From the NCBI RefSeq assembly GCF_900115505.1, contig NZ_FOWQ01000008.1, positions 186,001 through 250,000 on the forward strand: a stretch of DNA of 64,000 nucleotides. Direction: 5' to 3'. The notes beneath the pieces were generated by a model, which saw only the letters and a list, made by a program, of their open reading frames with translations, searched no databases and was not told where the DNA came from. The translations under genes and the position numbers were made by a program. Below, piece by piece: positions 1-8,275 of this stretch. The stretch comes from Geodermatophilus dictyosporus (GTDB taxonomy: Bacteria > Actinomycetota > Actinomycetes > Mycobacteriales > Geodermatophilaceae). Positions within the stretch are counted from its first letter, which is position 1. Each line of letters begins with the position of its first letter.

Positions 1-698
1 ATGAACAGGTGCTTGAGCTGGTAGCCGCTGGAGCTCTTGCTGATCTTCTGGCCGATGCCGTCGCCGACGTGCAGCACCTCGCCGGTGGGCAGCACGTGGT
101 CGAAGCTCAGCACCAGGTCGCGGGTGTGCCCGTACCGCGAGCCGATCAGCGACCAGCCGCTGGTGCCGATCCGCCCGCCGACCAGCGAGCACGGGTAGGA
201 CGCCGGGTCGTCGGGGTAGAACAGGCCGTGCTGGGCCAGCCGCTCGTTGAGCTTCATCATGCTGATGCCCGTGCCGACGGTGACGGTGCGGTTGACCAGG
301 TCCAGCTCGTGGATCTGGTTCATCTTCTTGACGTCGACGACGATGCCGCGCCGCATGGGCACCGCGCCGTCGGTCAGGCCGGTGCCGCCGTCGCGCGGGA
401 CGACGGGGATCCGCAGGTCGTTGGCGATCTTGACCACCGCGGCCACCTGCTCGGTGGAGGTGGGCATGACGACCACGTCGGGCACCCGCTCCGACCAGCG
501 GTGCACGGGGAACGGCGCGGGCACCCGGGCGCGGTTGTAGCGGTCGGTCTTGGCCAGCAGGATCTGGTCGTCGCCCAGCACCGGCCGGAGTGCCGCCACG
601 AGGGTGGCGAGCTCCGACTCACCCAGCGGCTCGCGCGTGAACGGTGCGGTGCCCAGCACCTCCGCCGTCGGTCCGGTCGAGTTCTCGATCAGGGTCAT
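1..698 (-). CDS. FAD-linked hydroxy-acid oxidase, partial (3' end off the window)
   Basis: This is the N-terminal ~232 residues of a GlcD/D-lactate-dehydrogenase type flavoprotein, which oxidises a 2-hydroxy acid and passes electrons to a partner Fe-S protein. The visible part carries a FAD-binding PCMH fold: VVVMPTSTEQVAAVVK, then VVPRDGGTGLTDGAVP, then GRIGTSGWSLIGSRYGHTRD, the typical pyrophosphate- and flavin-contacting segments. The ATG at 698 lies 3 bases after the stop of the upstream Fe-S gene, so the two are co-transcribed. The C-terminal FAD-oxidase domain lies beyond position 1. Glycolate, lactate or 2-hydroxyglutarate are all possible substrates; the sequence does not decide. Confidence 0.88.
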   Translation of the reverse strand, partial: MTLIENSTGPTAEVLGTAPFTREPLGESELATLVAALRPVLGDDQILLAKTDRYNRARVPAPFPVHRWSERVPDVVVMPTSTEQVAAVVKIANDLRIPVVPRDGGTGLTDGAVPMRRGIVVDVKKMNQIHELDLVNRTVTVGTGISMMKLNERLAQHGLFYPDDPASYPCSLVGGRIGTSGWSLIGSRYGHTRDLVLSFDHVLPTGEVLHVGDGIGQKISKSSSGYQLKHLF

Positions 699-700
699 GG

Positions 701-2197
701 TCAGTGCCCCCCGCACCCGCAGCCGCCGGAACCGTTGCCGCACCCGCCGCCGCAGCCGCCACCGCCACCGCCGCAGCCACCGCGGGAGCTGCCGTGGGCC
801 CGCCGGGCGCGGCCGGGGACGCCGGTGCGCTCCTGGGCCAGCCGGCGGTCGCCGACGTCGCCGCGGGAGCCACCGACCGTGATGCCGAGCGACTGGGCGA
901 ACAGCTCGTGCAGGTCGACGACGTCGATGTCCTGCGCGTCGCCGGCCTCCGACAGCGGCCGCTCCGACCACGGGCAGGCGCTGACCAGCGTGTCGACGTC
1001 GAGCTCGGCGGCCCGCTCCAGGCGCATCGCGCTGATCTTGGCGGTGAGCTCGGGCTTCTCGATGGGCAGGCCGCCCCCGCCGCCGGAGCAGTAGGACCAC
1101 TGGGTGACCCGGTCGACGTCCTGGAAGTGCAGGCCGGGGATGGCCCGCAGCAGCTCGCGCGGCTCCTGCCAGATGCCCTTGCGCTTGTTGAGCCGGCACG
1201 GGTCGTGGTACGTGATCGCCCGGTCCACCGGCACCGACGGGGTGAGCTTCCCCTCGCGCAGCAGCTGGGCCAGCACCTCGATGACGAGGACGACCTCGAT
1301 GTCGAACTCCTCGCCGAAGTACTTGGGGTAGTCCTCGGTGAAGCTGATGTAGTCGTGCGGGTCGAGCACGAGCAGCCGCTTGGTGCCCGTGGCCCGCCAG
1401 TTGTCCAGGTTGTGCCGGGCGAAGCGCTGGGCCTGCTCGGCGTAGCCCATCTCGGCGGCCGGGCCGCCGCAGCACCACTGCTCGCCCATCAGGCCGAACT
1501 CGTAGCCGGCCATCTGCAGCATCTGCGCCACCGCGCGCGGCACGGAGGTCCGGTAGAAGGCGGCCTCGCAGTCGACGAACAGGACGGTCTCCCCGCCGAT
1601 GGGGATGTCCAGGCCCTCGGCCCAGTCGCGCACCTTCTCCTGGCTGACCGGCGTCTCGCCCAGCACCGGCTCGTGCGTGCGCAGGTCGGTGCGCTCGTTC
1701 CAGATCTGCCAGCTCGGCTGGTGCACACCGCTCTCGACCGCGAGCGAGCGCACCGCCTTGACGACGTCGACCGTGCGGGTGCGGAACCGGTAGAAGTCGC
1801 CGGTGAACAGCGTGTTGGGACACCGGAGCTCGCAGGCGCCGCACTGCGTGCAGTTGACGTAGTCGGCGGCGATGTCGGCGATCTCGAGCTCGCCGCGCTC
1901 CATGGCGACGACGTTGGCGTGGAACGCCGTCGGGGTCCACGACTCGTTGCGCTCCACCTGGGTGACCGGGCAGACCTCGCGGCAGAACTTGTGGCCCGAG
2001 GAGAAGCAGTTGTACGACGTGTTGCGCCACTGCTCGACGAAGGCGGCGGTCTTCGGGTCGCTGACCGGCGCGGGGATCGGCCCGGCGAGGGTCTCCGGGT
2101 AGTCCGCGAGCTCCGGCGCGTTGGACGGAGCGCCCGGGGTGAACGGCTCCGAGAGGGCGTCTGCCCCGGGCGCCCGCTCGGGCTGGACCTGTGTCAC
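701..2197 (-). CDS. (Fe-S)-binding oxidoreductase with Cys/Gly-rich C-terminal tail
   Basis: This 498-residue iron-sulfur electron-transfer subunit is of the GlcF/HdrD type and probably partners the flavoprotein that follows it. A first cluster uses Cys near residues 64, 72 and 76; a second is the motif CTQCGACELRCP (about 116-127). Two HdrB-like CCG regions follow: QWCCGGP and, degenerate, WSYCSGGGGG, where one Cys is Ser. The last 26 residues (about 473-498) are unlike the family: almost pure glycine with five cysteines (475, 482, 486, 493, 495) ending in GGH. The gene is divergent from the GntR regulator at 2326, whose product is the obvious candidate controller. The start is the ATG at 2197, preceded by a GGAG-like site. 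Confidence 0.9.
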   Translation of the reverse strand: MTQVQPERAPGADALSEPFTPGAPSNAPELADYPETLAGPIPAPVSDPKTAAFVEQWRNTSYNCFSSGHKFCREVCPVTQVERNESWTPTAFHANVVAMERGELEIADIAADYVNCTQCGACELRCPNTLFTGDFYRFRTRTVDVVKAVRSLAVESGVHQPSWQIWNERTDLRTHEPVLGETPVSQEKVRDWAEGLDIPIGGETVLFVDCEAAFYRTSVPRAVAQMLQMAGYEFGLMGEQWCCGGPAAEMGYAEQAQRFARHNLDNWRATGTKRLLVLDPHDYISFTEDYPKYFGEEFDIEVVLVIEVLAQLLREGKLTPSVPVDRAITYHDPCRLNKRKGIWQEPRELLRAIPGLHFQDVDRVTQWSYCSGGGGGLPIEKPELTAKISAMRLERAAELDVDTLVSACPWSERPLSEAGDAQDIDVVDLHELFAQSLGITVGGSRGDVGDRRLAQERTGVPGRARRAHGSSRGGCGGGGGGCGGGCGNGSGGCGCGGH

Positions 2198-2325
2198 TGC
2201 GTGCTCCTCGTCACAGGGTGGCTGGGGTCCGGGACACGCTATCCGCTAAAACCTATGGAATCAACGGTTAAGCCGGTGGATCATCGGTGCGACACTGTGG
2301 TCACCCCCGGTCACAGGAGGCGACG
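2198..2325. promoter_or_regulatory. Divergent promoter region of the oxidase pair and the GntR gene
   Basis: This is a 128-base intergenic stretch with an unusually AT-rich core for this genome (about 2240-2275). On the minus strand it contains ATAGGTTTT (2248-2256), which recurs on the plus strand at 3897-3905 ahead of the APC permease gene. A direct repeat GGTCAC lies at about 2299-2316. A strong Shine-Dalgarno AGGAGG (2315-2320) precedes the GTG at 2326. The role as a GntR operator is inferred. Confidence 0.5.
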
Positions 2326-3105
2326 GTGCAACTGCTCAGCGGTGACGCCCGGCGCGCCGTCTTCGCCCCGCTCGACGACGGTGCGCTGCGCAGCGAGGCG
2401 GTCGTCCGGCGGGTCGGCAGCGCCGTCGCGCTGGGCCTGCTGGCCGACGGCGAGCAGCTGCCCACCGAGGCCGACCTGGCCACGATGCTCAACGTCTCGA
2501 CGGTCACCCTGCGGGAGGCGCTGGCCGAGCTGCGCAAGCTCGGGCTGGTCGAGACCCGCCGGGGGCGCGGGGGCGGCAGCTTCGTGCGCTCGCGCGACGA
2601 CGTCCTCGCCGAGCTCGCCGACGCGCGGCTGGCCGAGCTGGGGACCACGGACCTGCGCGAGCTCGGCGACGTGCACAGTGCGGTCGCGGCGGCCGCGGCC
2701 CGCCTCGCGGCCTCGCGTGCCTCCCGGACGGAGATCGCCCGCCTGCGCGACATCGTCGACCGGCTGGCCTCGGCCGGGTCGGTGACCGGCCAGCGGCGCA
2801 CCGACGGCCGGTACTACATCGAGCTGGCCGCCTGTGCCCAGTCGGTGCGCCTGACCATGCAGGAGATGGACCTGCACCTGGAGCTGGGCCAGCTGCCGTG
2901 GCCGCCGGCGCACGCCCCGGGGCTGCTCGACGTCATGGTCGCCGGCCACCGGGCCGTGATCGACGCGATCGAGGACCGGGACGCCGCCCGCGCCCGCGCC
3001 CTCACCGAGGCGCACGTCGAGACCCGCACGGTCTGGGCGATCGAGCTGCGGCTGCAGCGCCTGGGCGGGGTGGGCGCGGTCGCCGACCACCGGGAGGTCT
3101 CGTGA
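2326..3105 (+). CDS. FadR-type GntR family transcriptional regulator
   Basis: This is a 259-residue DNA-binding regulator. The N-terminal winged helix is clear (GEQLPTEADLATMLNVSTVTLREALAELR split over residues ~40-70, then a wing VETRRGRGGGSFV). It is followed by an all-helical FCD-like ligand-binding domain containing HRAVIDAIEDRDAARAR near the C-terminus. GTG 2326 is preferred over an earlier in-frame codon at 2287 because AGGAGG sits 5 bases upstream. The 3' end overlaps the next gene by GTGA, so the regulator and the Cache protein are translationally coupled. Likely targets are the divergent oxidase genes and the APC permease operon downstream. Confidence 0.88.
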   Translation: MQLLSGDARRAVFAPLDDGALRSEAVVRRVGSAVALGLLADGEQLPTEADLATMLNVSTVTLREALAELRKLGLVETRRGRGGGSFVRSRDDVLAELADARLAELGTTDLRELGDVHSAVAAAAARLAASRASRTEIARLRDIVDRLASAGSVTGQRRTDGRYYIELAACAQSVRLTMQEMDLHLELGQLPWPPAHAPGLLDVMVAGHRAVIDAIEDRDAARARALTEAHVETRTVWAIELRLQRLGGVGAVADHREVS

Positions 3106-3821
3106 CCGGCGGGGGAGGGGCGGAGGTCGCGCAGGCCGCCGCCGCGGTGTCCGGCCTCGTCGAGCGGGTGTTCGTCACGGTCGCCCGCGTCCGGGACGCG
3201 GTGTTGCACGCGGTCGAGCGGGACGGGCTGCCGGCGGGCAGGTGGGTCCTGCCCGACGGCGTCGCGCAGCTGCTGCGCGAGCCCGGGCAGCTCGCCGTCG
3301 GGCTGGGCCTGGTCGTGGCGCCCCGGCCGGAGGAGGGCCTGCGGCAGCGGCTGGAGTGGTGGCAGGCCGAGCCGGACGGCGGCCGGCTGCACACCCTCGA
3401 GCCGGACCTGCGGCCGGCGAGCCTGGGCTACTACGACTACACCACCACCGAGTGGTACGACGTCCCCCGCCGGACCGGGCGCCGGCACGCCTTCGGTCCG
3501 CACGTCGACGTCCACGGCACCGGGCGCTACGTGCTGACGCTGACCGAGCCGGTCGTCGCCGGGAGCGGCTTCGTCGGCGTGGCGGGTGCGGACGTCCCGG
3601 TGCGCCGCTTCGAGACCTCCCTGCTCGAGGCCCTCGGGCCGCTGCCCGCGCCGTTCGTGCTGCTCAACGACGAGGGGCGGGTGGTCCTCTCGACCGCCCC
3701 CCGGTTCCTGGTGGGGAGCCTGCTGACCCCGGACGCCGGGGCCGCCGGGCAGGGGGCCCCGATCGCCGGCGTCCCCTGGCGGCTGCTGCCCGTCCGCCAC
3801 GGGCGCCTGCTCGCCGGCTGA
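3102..3821 (+). CDS. Free-standing Cache (PDC-type) sensor domain protein
   Basis: This 239-residue protein appears to consist of one Cache/PDC sensor domain. The diagnostic stretch is YYDYTTTEWYDVPRR (about 109-123), then GPHVDVHGTGRYVLTLTEP and GFVGVAGADVPVRRFE, the usual beta-scaffold and strand-helix pattern of dCache sensors. No signal peptide, membrane segment or output domain (kinase, GGDEF, MCP) is visible, so it should be cytoplasmic and soluble. It overlaps the GntR stop by GTGA, suggesting a small-molecule sensor stoichiometric with that regulator. Whether it binds amino acids, amines or carboxylates cannot be told from sequence. Confidence 0.78.
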   Translation: MTGGGGAEVAQAAAAVSGLVERVFVTVARVRDAVLHAVERDGLPAGRWVLPDGVAQLLREPGQLAVGLGLVVAPRPEEGLRQRLEWWQAEPDGGRLHTLEPDLRPASLGYYDYTTTEWYDVPRRTGRRHAFGPHVDVHGTGRYVLTLTEPVVAGSGFVGVAGADVPVRRFETSLLEALGPLPAPFVLLNDEGRVVLSTAPRFLVGSLLTPDAGAAGQGAPIAGVPWRLLPVRHGRLLAG

Positions 3822-3973
3822 CGGCGCCGGGGCCCCGGTCACGAGCCCCGGAGGAGGAAACGACGCCGGACGTCTTGTCCTGTGAACTCTGGCTCTATAG
3901 GTTTTCCGCCGACCTTGTGGCCTGGGGTACACCGGCGTTCGCCGGCACCCCTCCACCGAGCCGAGGAGACCCG
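3822..3973 (+). promoter_or_regulatory. Promoter region of the APC permease-LLM oxidoreductase operon
   Basis: This 152-base gap begins with a small GC palindrome (CCGGGGCCCCGG, about 3828-3839). An AT-richer patch follows with a possible -10 (TATAGG, 3896-3901) and a weak -35-like TTGTCC (3875-3880). The ATAGGTTTT at 3897-3905 overlaps the proposed -10 and matches the motif at 2248-2256 in opposite orientation. That placement would suit repression by the neighbouring GntR protein (inference). Confidence 0.45.
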
Positions 3974-5518
3974 GTGACACCACCCGGAACGCACGCCGGC
4001 AGCACCGCCGACGACGACGCCCAGCTCGCCGCTCTCGGCTACACCGGCCAGTTCGAGCGCAGCATGGGCCTGTGGGCCAACATGGCCCTGGGCTTCACGT
4101 ACCTGTCCCCGCTGGTGGGCGTGTACTCGCTGTTCGCCTACAGCCTCTCCATCGGCGGGCCCCCGGCGATCTGGTGGATCGTCGTCGTCGGGCTCGGCCA
4201 GCTGCTGGTGGCCCTGGTCTTCGGGGAGGTGGTCTCCCAGTACCCGCTGGCCGGCGGCATCTACCCGTGGACGCGGCGGCTGTGGAACCGGCGCTACGCC
4301 TGGATCGTCTCGTGGGTCTACATCTGGGCGATCATCGTCACCGTCACCGCGGTGGCCGAGTTCGGCGGGGGCTTCGTCGCCGCGCTGTTCGGCATCGAGG
4401 CCGGCCCGGGCGTGGCGCTGGCGACCGCGGTGGGGCTGCTCGTCCTCGCCTTCGTCATCAACTACAGCGGCACCCGCACCCTGGCCCGCATCGCCAGGAT
4501 CGGCCTGGCCGCCGAGCTGATCGGCGTCGTCGCGCTGGGCCTCTACCTGCTGCTGTTCCGCCGCGAGCAGCCGTTCTCGATCTTCTTCGACACCCTCGGT
4601 GCCGGCGGCGGCGAGGGCTACCTGGGCACGTTCCTCGCCGCGGCGCTGTCGGGGCTGTTCCTCTTCTACGGCTTCGAGGCCTGCGGCGACGTCGCCGAGG
4701 AGGTCGCCGACCCGACCCGGCGGATCCCGCGCGCGATGATCCTGACCATCCTCGTCGGCGGGGTGTCGGGCTTCCTCTCCTACGCCGGCTACGTGCTGGC
4801 CGCCCCGGACGCCCAGCTGCAGGCGATCATGGCCGGCGAGGACGTCGACCCGATCCCGAGCATCCTGGAGAGCTCGCTGGGCACCGTCGGGTCGAAGGTG
4901 TTCCTCGTCGTCACCGTCGTCGCGTTCGTCTCCTGCGTGCTGTCCCTGCAGGCCGCCGGCAGCCGGCTGCTCTACGCCTTCGCCCGGGACCGGATGCTGC
5001 CGGCCAGCGGGTGGCTGTCCCACGTCTCCGCACGGCACTCCGTCCCGACCAACGCGCTGCTCGTCGTGTGCGTGGTGCCGGTGCTGATCTGCCTGTTCGT
5101 CTTCTGGCAGCCCGACTCCCTGGCGCGGGTGACCGCGTTCGCCGTGCTCGGCATCTACATCGCCTTCCAGGCGGTCGTGCTGGCGGCGCTCCGGCAGCGG
5201 CTGCGGGGCTGGCGGCCGGCGGGCCTGTGGAACCTCGGCGCGGCCGGCCTGGTGGTCAACGTCCTCGCGCTGGCCTACGGCGTGTTCGCCATCGTGCTGC
5301 TGCTCAAGCCGGCGCCGGGCACCGAGACCTTCCTCGACCGCTGGGTCGTGGCCATCGGCCTGGCCGTCGTCGCGGGGAGCGGGCTGCTGTACCTGTTCCT
5401 CGCCCGGCCGGACCGCCACTCCGCGCACGTCCCCGAGGGCGACGCCCGCGAGGTCGCAGCACAGCTCCAGCAGATCCGGCGGGGTGCCGGTGTCCGGGTG
5501 AGTGAGGAGATCCGATGA
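3974..5518 (+). CDS. APC superfamily amino acid/amine permease
   Basis: This 514-residue inner-membrane transporter has about 12 hydrophobic helices. The N-terminus LAALGYTGQFERSMGLWAN is typical of the amino-acid/GABA-permease branch of the APC family. The conserved FGEVVSQYPLAGGIYPWTRR (TM3) and FEACGDVAEEVADPTRRIPR (TM6-7 loop) follow. The GTG at 3974 has GAGGAGA 7-8 bases upstream. The stop overlaps the next ATG (ATGA), coupling it to the LLM oxidoreductase, so the imported compound may be that enzyme's substrate. Substrate unknown; amino acids, GABA or amines are reasonable. Confidence 0.88.
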   Translation: MTPPGTHAGSTADDDAQLAALGYTGQFERSMGLWANMALGFTYLSPLVGVYSLFAYSLSIGGPPAIWWIVVVGLGQLLVALVFGEVVSQYPLAGGIYPWTRRLWNRRYAWIVSWVYIWAIIVTVTAVAEFGGGFVAALFGIEAGPGVALATAVGLLVLAFVINYSGTRTLARIARIGLAAELIGVVALGLYLLLFRREQPFSIFFDTLGAGGGEGYLGTFLAAALSGLFLFYGFEACGDVAEEVADPTRRIPRAMILTILVGGVSGFLSYAGYVLAAPDAQLQAIMAGEDVDPIPSILESSLGTVGSKVFLVVTVVAFVSCVLSLQAAGSRLLYAFARDRMLPASGWLSHVSARHSVPTNALLVVCVVPVLICLFVFWQPDSLARVTAFAVLGIYIAFQAVVLAALRQRLRGWRPAGLWNLGAAGLVVNVLALAYGVFAIVLLLKPAPGTETFLDRWVVAIGLAVVAGSGLLYLFLARPDRHSAHVPEGDAREVAAQLQQIRRGAGVRVSEEIR

Positions 5519-6558
5519 AGTTCAGCTACGCGATGCTGCCCGACTACTCCCTGGAGGAGTGCCTGCGGGCGATCAGGCTGGCCGACGAGCTCGGCTTCCA
5601 CGCCGTGTACGCCGCCGACGAGACCTGGCACAAGGACCTGTGGCTGCTGTTCGCCGCCGCGGCCGCCCAGACCTCGCGGATCCGGATGGGGCCGAGCGTG
5701 TCGCCGGTGACCCTCCGGGAGCCCACGCTGATCGCGCAGGCCGCGGCGACGCTCGACGAGCTCACCGGGGGACGGGCGGAGGTCGTGCTGTCCAGCGGCA
5801 ACTTCGGCCTGCTGGCGCAGTACAAGCTGGACTGGACGAAGACCAAGCCGCTGTCGCGAGTCGTCGAGGCGGTGCACGTCGTCCGCACCCTCCTGGACGA
5901 CGGCGCGATCACCTACGACGGCGAGTTCTTCCGCTACGACGGCCTGTTCACCTTCGCCCGGCCGGTGCAGGAGCGGCTGCCGGTGAAGATGGGCGCGATG
6001 CGCGGGCCGAAGTCGTTCCAGGCCGCCGCGGAGCACTCGGACGGCTGCCACCACGCGCTGAGCTACAGCCGCGAGGCCTACGAGTACGCCGCCGAGCACC
6101 TGCGGATCGGCGCCGAGCGGGCCGGCAAGGACTGGACGACGCTGGACTTCGGTGCCTGGGTGGTCGTCGCGGTGGGCCGGGACTCCGCGGCCGCGAAGGA
6201 CGCCGCGCGCAGCATGGTGGGCATCTACGCCTCCTCCATGCCGGCCGAGCAGCTGGAGCGGCACGGGGTCGACGCGGCGGAGCTGAAGCCGATCGTCGAC
6301 GCCATCGCCGGCGGTGACCTCGCGAAGGGCATCGAGCTGACCTCCCCGGAGCTCACGGAGAAGCTGTCGTTCGCCGGCACGCCGGAGGAGGTGACGGCGA
6401 AGATCAAGGAGATCGAGCCGACCGGTGTCAACCACCTGATCGCCGCGATCACCGACGCCTCGATCGTCCGGACCTTCACCGGGCGCGAGCTGCCCGGGGT
6501 GGCGTCGGTCGAGGAGCAGCTGCAGCTGATCCACGACGAGGTGATGCCCGCCTTCTGA
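5515..6558 (+). CDS. LLM class flavin/F420-dependent oxidoreductase
   Basis: This 347-residue TIM-barrel protein belongs to the luciferase-like monooxygenase superfamily. Evidence: FHAVYAADETWHKD, IRMGPSVSPVTLREP (about 57-71), TGGRAEVVLSSGNFGLL, VVEAVHVVRTLLDDG, and a C-terminal FAGTPEEVTAKIKEIEP. The arrangement resembles the F420-dependent methylene-H4MPT-reductase-like branch common in Actinobacteria, but FMN-dependent use is not excluded. It is translationally coupled to the APC permease. It is followed at once by a family A hairpin element, which probably ends the transcript. Substrate unknown. Confidence 0.85.
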   Translation: MKFSYAMLPDYSLEECLRAIRLADELGFHAVYAADETWHKDLWLLFAAAAAQTSRIRMGPSVSPVTLREPTLIAQAAATLDELTGGRAEVVLSSGNFGLLAQYKLDWTKTKPLSRVVEAVHVVRTLLDDGAITYDGEFFRYDGLFTFARPVQERLPVKMGAMRGPKSFQAAAEHSDGCHHALSYSREAYEYAAEHLRIGAERAGKDWTTLDFGAWVVVAVGRDSAAAKDAARSMVGIYASSMPAEQLERHGVDAAELKPIVDAIAGGDLAKGIELTSPELTEKLSFAGTPEEVTAKIKEIEPTGVNHLIAAITDASIVRTFTGRELPGVASVEEQLQLIHDEVMPAF

Positions 6559-6627
6559 AAGGACCTCGGTGCCCCCGACGCCTCGCTCCGCTCGGCGCGG
6601 GCCCCTGCACCGAGGCCGTTCCAGACG
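6559..6627 (+). repeat. Dispersed hairpin element, family A copy 1
   Basis: This element starts one base after the LLM oxidoreductase stop and reaches the stop of the convergent PucR gene. It opens with AAGGACC, has an 8-bp outer stem CCTCGGTG (6564-6571) pairing with CACCGAGG (6608-6615), a C-run, a partly self-complementary core, then GGCCGTTCC. The other copies are near 21556-21619 (minus), 48690-48761 (plus) and 52316-52370 (minus). The frame, C-run and CCCTG are kept while the stem sequence varies with its partner. It probably acts as a two-way transcription terminator or RNA 3' end. Confidence 0.75.
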
Positions 6628-8136
6628 TCACTGGGTCGGCGGGTGCAGCGCCAGCCAGAGCTCGGCCCGGACGCCGGGGGAGTCCAGGTCGCGGCCCAGC
6701 AGCTCCTCGGCCCGGCGGATGCGCTTGCGCAGCGTGTGCCGGTGCACGCCCAGGCGGGCCGCGGCCGGCTCCCACTGCCCGTGCGCGGCCAGCCAGACGC
6801 GCAGCGACTCGACCAGGTCGCCGGGGCCGGCGCGGTCGGCGGCGGCCAGCGGCGCGAGGGCGGCCTCGGCGAAGGCGGTGGTGGCCGCCGGGTCGAGCAG
6901 GGCGGTCAGCCCGCGGCCGGCCAGGTCGGCGAAGGCGGTCACCGGCCGCCCGGCGGCGCGGCCGTGCCCGGCGGCCTGGCGGGCCTGCCGGACGCCGTCG
7001 CCCAGCCGCTCCCACGGCACCGGCGCGGCGGTGCCCAGGACCGCGCCGGGCACCCGCTCCGGGAGGTCGGCCAGCCGGCCGGCCAGCGCCCCGCCGGCGG
7101 GCACCAGCACGACGAGGGCGTCGTCGACCTCGGCCGACAGCACCGGCTCGCGGGTGGCGGCGGCCGCGTCGGCGGCGACGTCGACGGCGGCGGCGCGCTG
7201 CTCGGCGCTGCCCAGCACGGCGACGGTCAGCACCGGCTCGCCCGGCAGCCGCTCGCCCAGCGCCGCCACCACGGGCTCGGCGGCGGCGGTCTGCCCGGCC
7301 AGCAGCAGCTGCAGGATCGCCGCGCGCAGCGCCGCGGTGCCGGAGTCCAGCGCGCGGGACTGCTCCAGCCGCAGGGTCAGCAGCAGCGCGGCGGCGTTGA
7401 CGACGTGCCGGTCGCCGGCCGGGAAGGGCCCGGGCCGGCCGACGGCGAGGAAGCCGCGCACCCGCGACCCGGTGCCCAGCGACTGCAGCAGCACCGTCTC
7501 CCCGGGCTGGGTGAGCGCGGCGCCGGCCGGCGGGCGGGTGGTGCGCAGCCGGTCGACCGCGCCGGCCAGCGCCCCGGCGCGCGGGCGCGCCCCGGCCGGG
7601 GCGGCCTCCAGCGGCGTCCCGGCGGCGTCGAGCAGCAGCGCCCAGCCGCCGAGGTGGCGGGCCAGCCGGTCGACGACGGTGCCCGGGGCGCCGGGCCCGA
7701 CCGCGGCGCGGGTCAGCTCCCGCTGCACCGTGGACGTGCGGGACACCGCCGCGTACTCCTCGGCGGCCAGCGCGGTGGAGACCGTCCGCGACAGCGCGAT
7801 GAACGGCGTCTGCCGGGGCACCTCGAGCACCGCCAGCCCGGACTCGTCGGCCGCGGCCACCAGCTCGCCCGGCACCCGCTCGTGGCTGAGCCCGGTGCCC
7901 AGGCCCAGGCCCACCACGCCCGCGCCGGCCAGCCGCCGCACGTAGGCGGGGGCGTCCCCGGGCGTCAGCGCCAGGCCGGTGGTGAGCAGCAGCTCGCCGC
8001 CCTCGAGGAACGGCGTCGGGTCGGTCAGCTCGCTGACGTGCACCCACGAGACGGCGCGGTCCACCGGCGCGCTGCGGGTGTGCAGCGCCAGCTCCAGCGA
8101 CGCGGTCCCCAGCAGGGTCGCGACGGTGACCGGCAC
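6628..8136 (-). CDS. PucR family transcriptional regulator (GabR-like)
   Basis: This 502-residue regulator has the PucR architecture. An N-terminal PucR purine-catabolism-type domain (SWVHVSELTDPTPFLEGGEL...LTTGLAL) is followed by a GGDEF-like/GAF middle and a C-terminal HTH_30 helix-turn-helix (LGVHRHTLRKRIRRAEELLG near residue 475). The GTG at 8136 is chosen because GAGAGGA stands 8 bases upstream and the family domain begins there; the longer frame up to 8331 would run into the gabT leader. It is divergent from the GABA aminotransferase gene. PucR-type GabR activates GABA catabolic genes in corynebacteria, so the same role is inferred. Confidence 0.87.
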   Translation of the reverse strand: MPVTVATLLGTASLELALHTRSAPVDRAVSWVHVSELTDPTPFLEGGELLLTTGLALTPGDAPAYVRRLAGAGVVGLGLGTGLSHERVPGELVAAADESGLAVLEVPRQTPFIALSRTVSTALAAEEYAAVSRTSTVQRELTRAAVGPGAPGTVVDRLARHLGGWALLLDAAGTPLEAAPAGARPRAGALAGAVDRLRTTRPPAGAALTQPGETVLLQSLGTGSRVRGFLAVGRPGPFPAGDRHVVNAAALLLTLRLEQSRALDSGTAALRAAILQLLLAGQTAAAEPVVAALGERLPGEPVLTVAVLGSAEQRAAAVDVAADAAAATREPVLSAEVDDALVVLVPAGGALAGRLADLPERVPGAVLGTAAPVPWERLGDGVRQARQAAGHGRAAGRPVTAFADLAGRGLTALLDPAATTAFAEAALAPLAAADRAGPGDLVESLRVWLAAHGQWEPAAARLGVHRHTLRKRIRRAEELLGRDLDSPGVRAELWLALHPPTQ

Positions 8137-8275
8137 GGACGGGTCCTCTCGACGAAGTGGACACCCGGAGGCCCGTGGGGTGCCGGTCCGGACGGTACCG
8201 GGAGAGACGTGCCTCACCCACCCTGGAGGCGAGGACGTCCCCCGTCGGGGGAGACCGACCTGCGAGGAGAGAGCC
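8137..8275. promoter_or_regulatory. Divergent pucR-gabT control region
   Basis: This 139-base region separates the PucR gene from gabT. It contains a near-palindrome TCCCCCGTCGGGGGA (8238-8252) 24 bases upstream of gabT, and a GAGGAGAGA Shine-Dalgarno just ahead of the ATG at 8276. No convincing -35/-10 pair stands out. The palindrome is a candidate PucR site, by position only. Confidence 0.4.

Noticed and set aside
9..1094. A plus-strand frame across the first kilobase
   Set aside because: It is antisense to the FAD oxidase and Fe-S genes, which have recognisable motifs, and its own product is compositionally biased.
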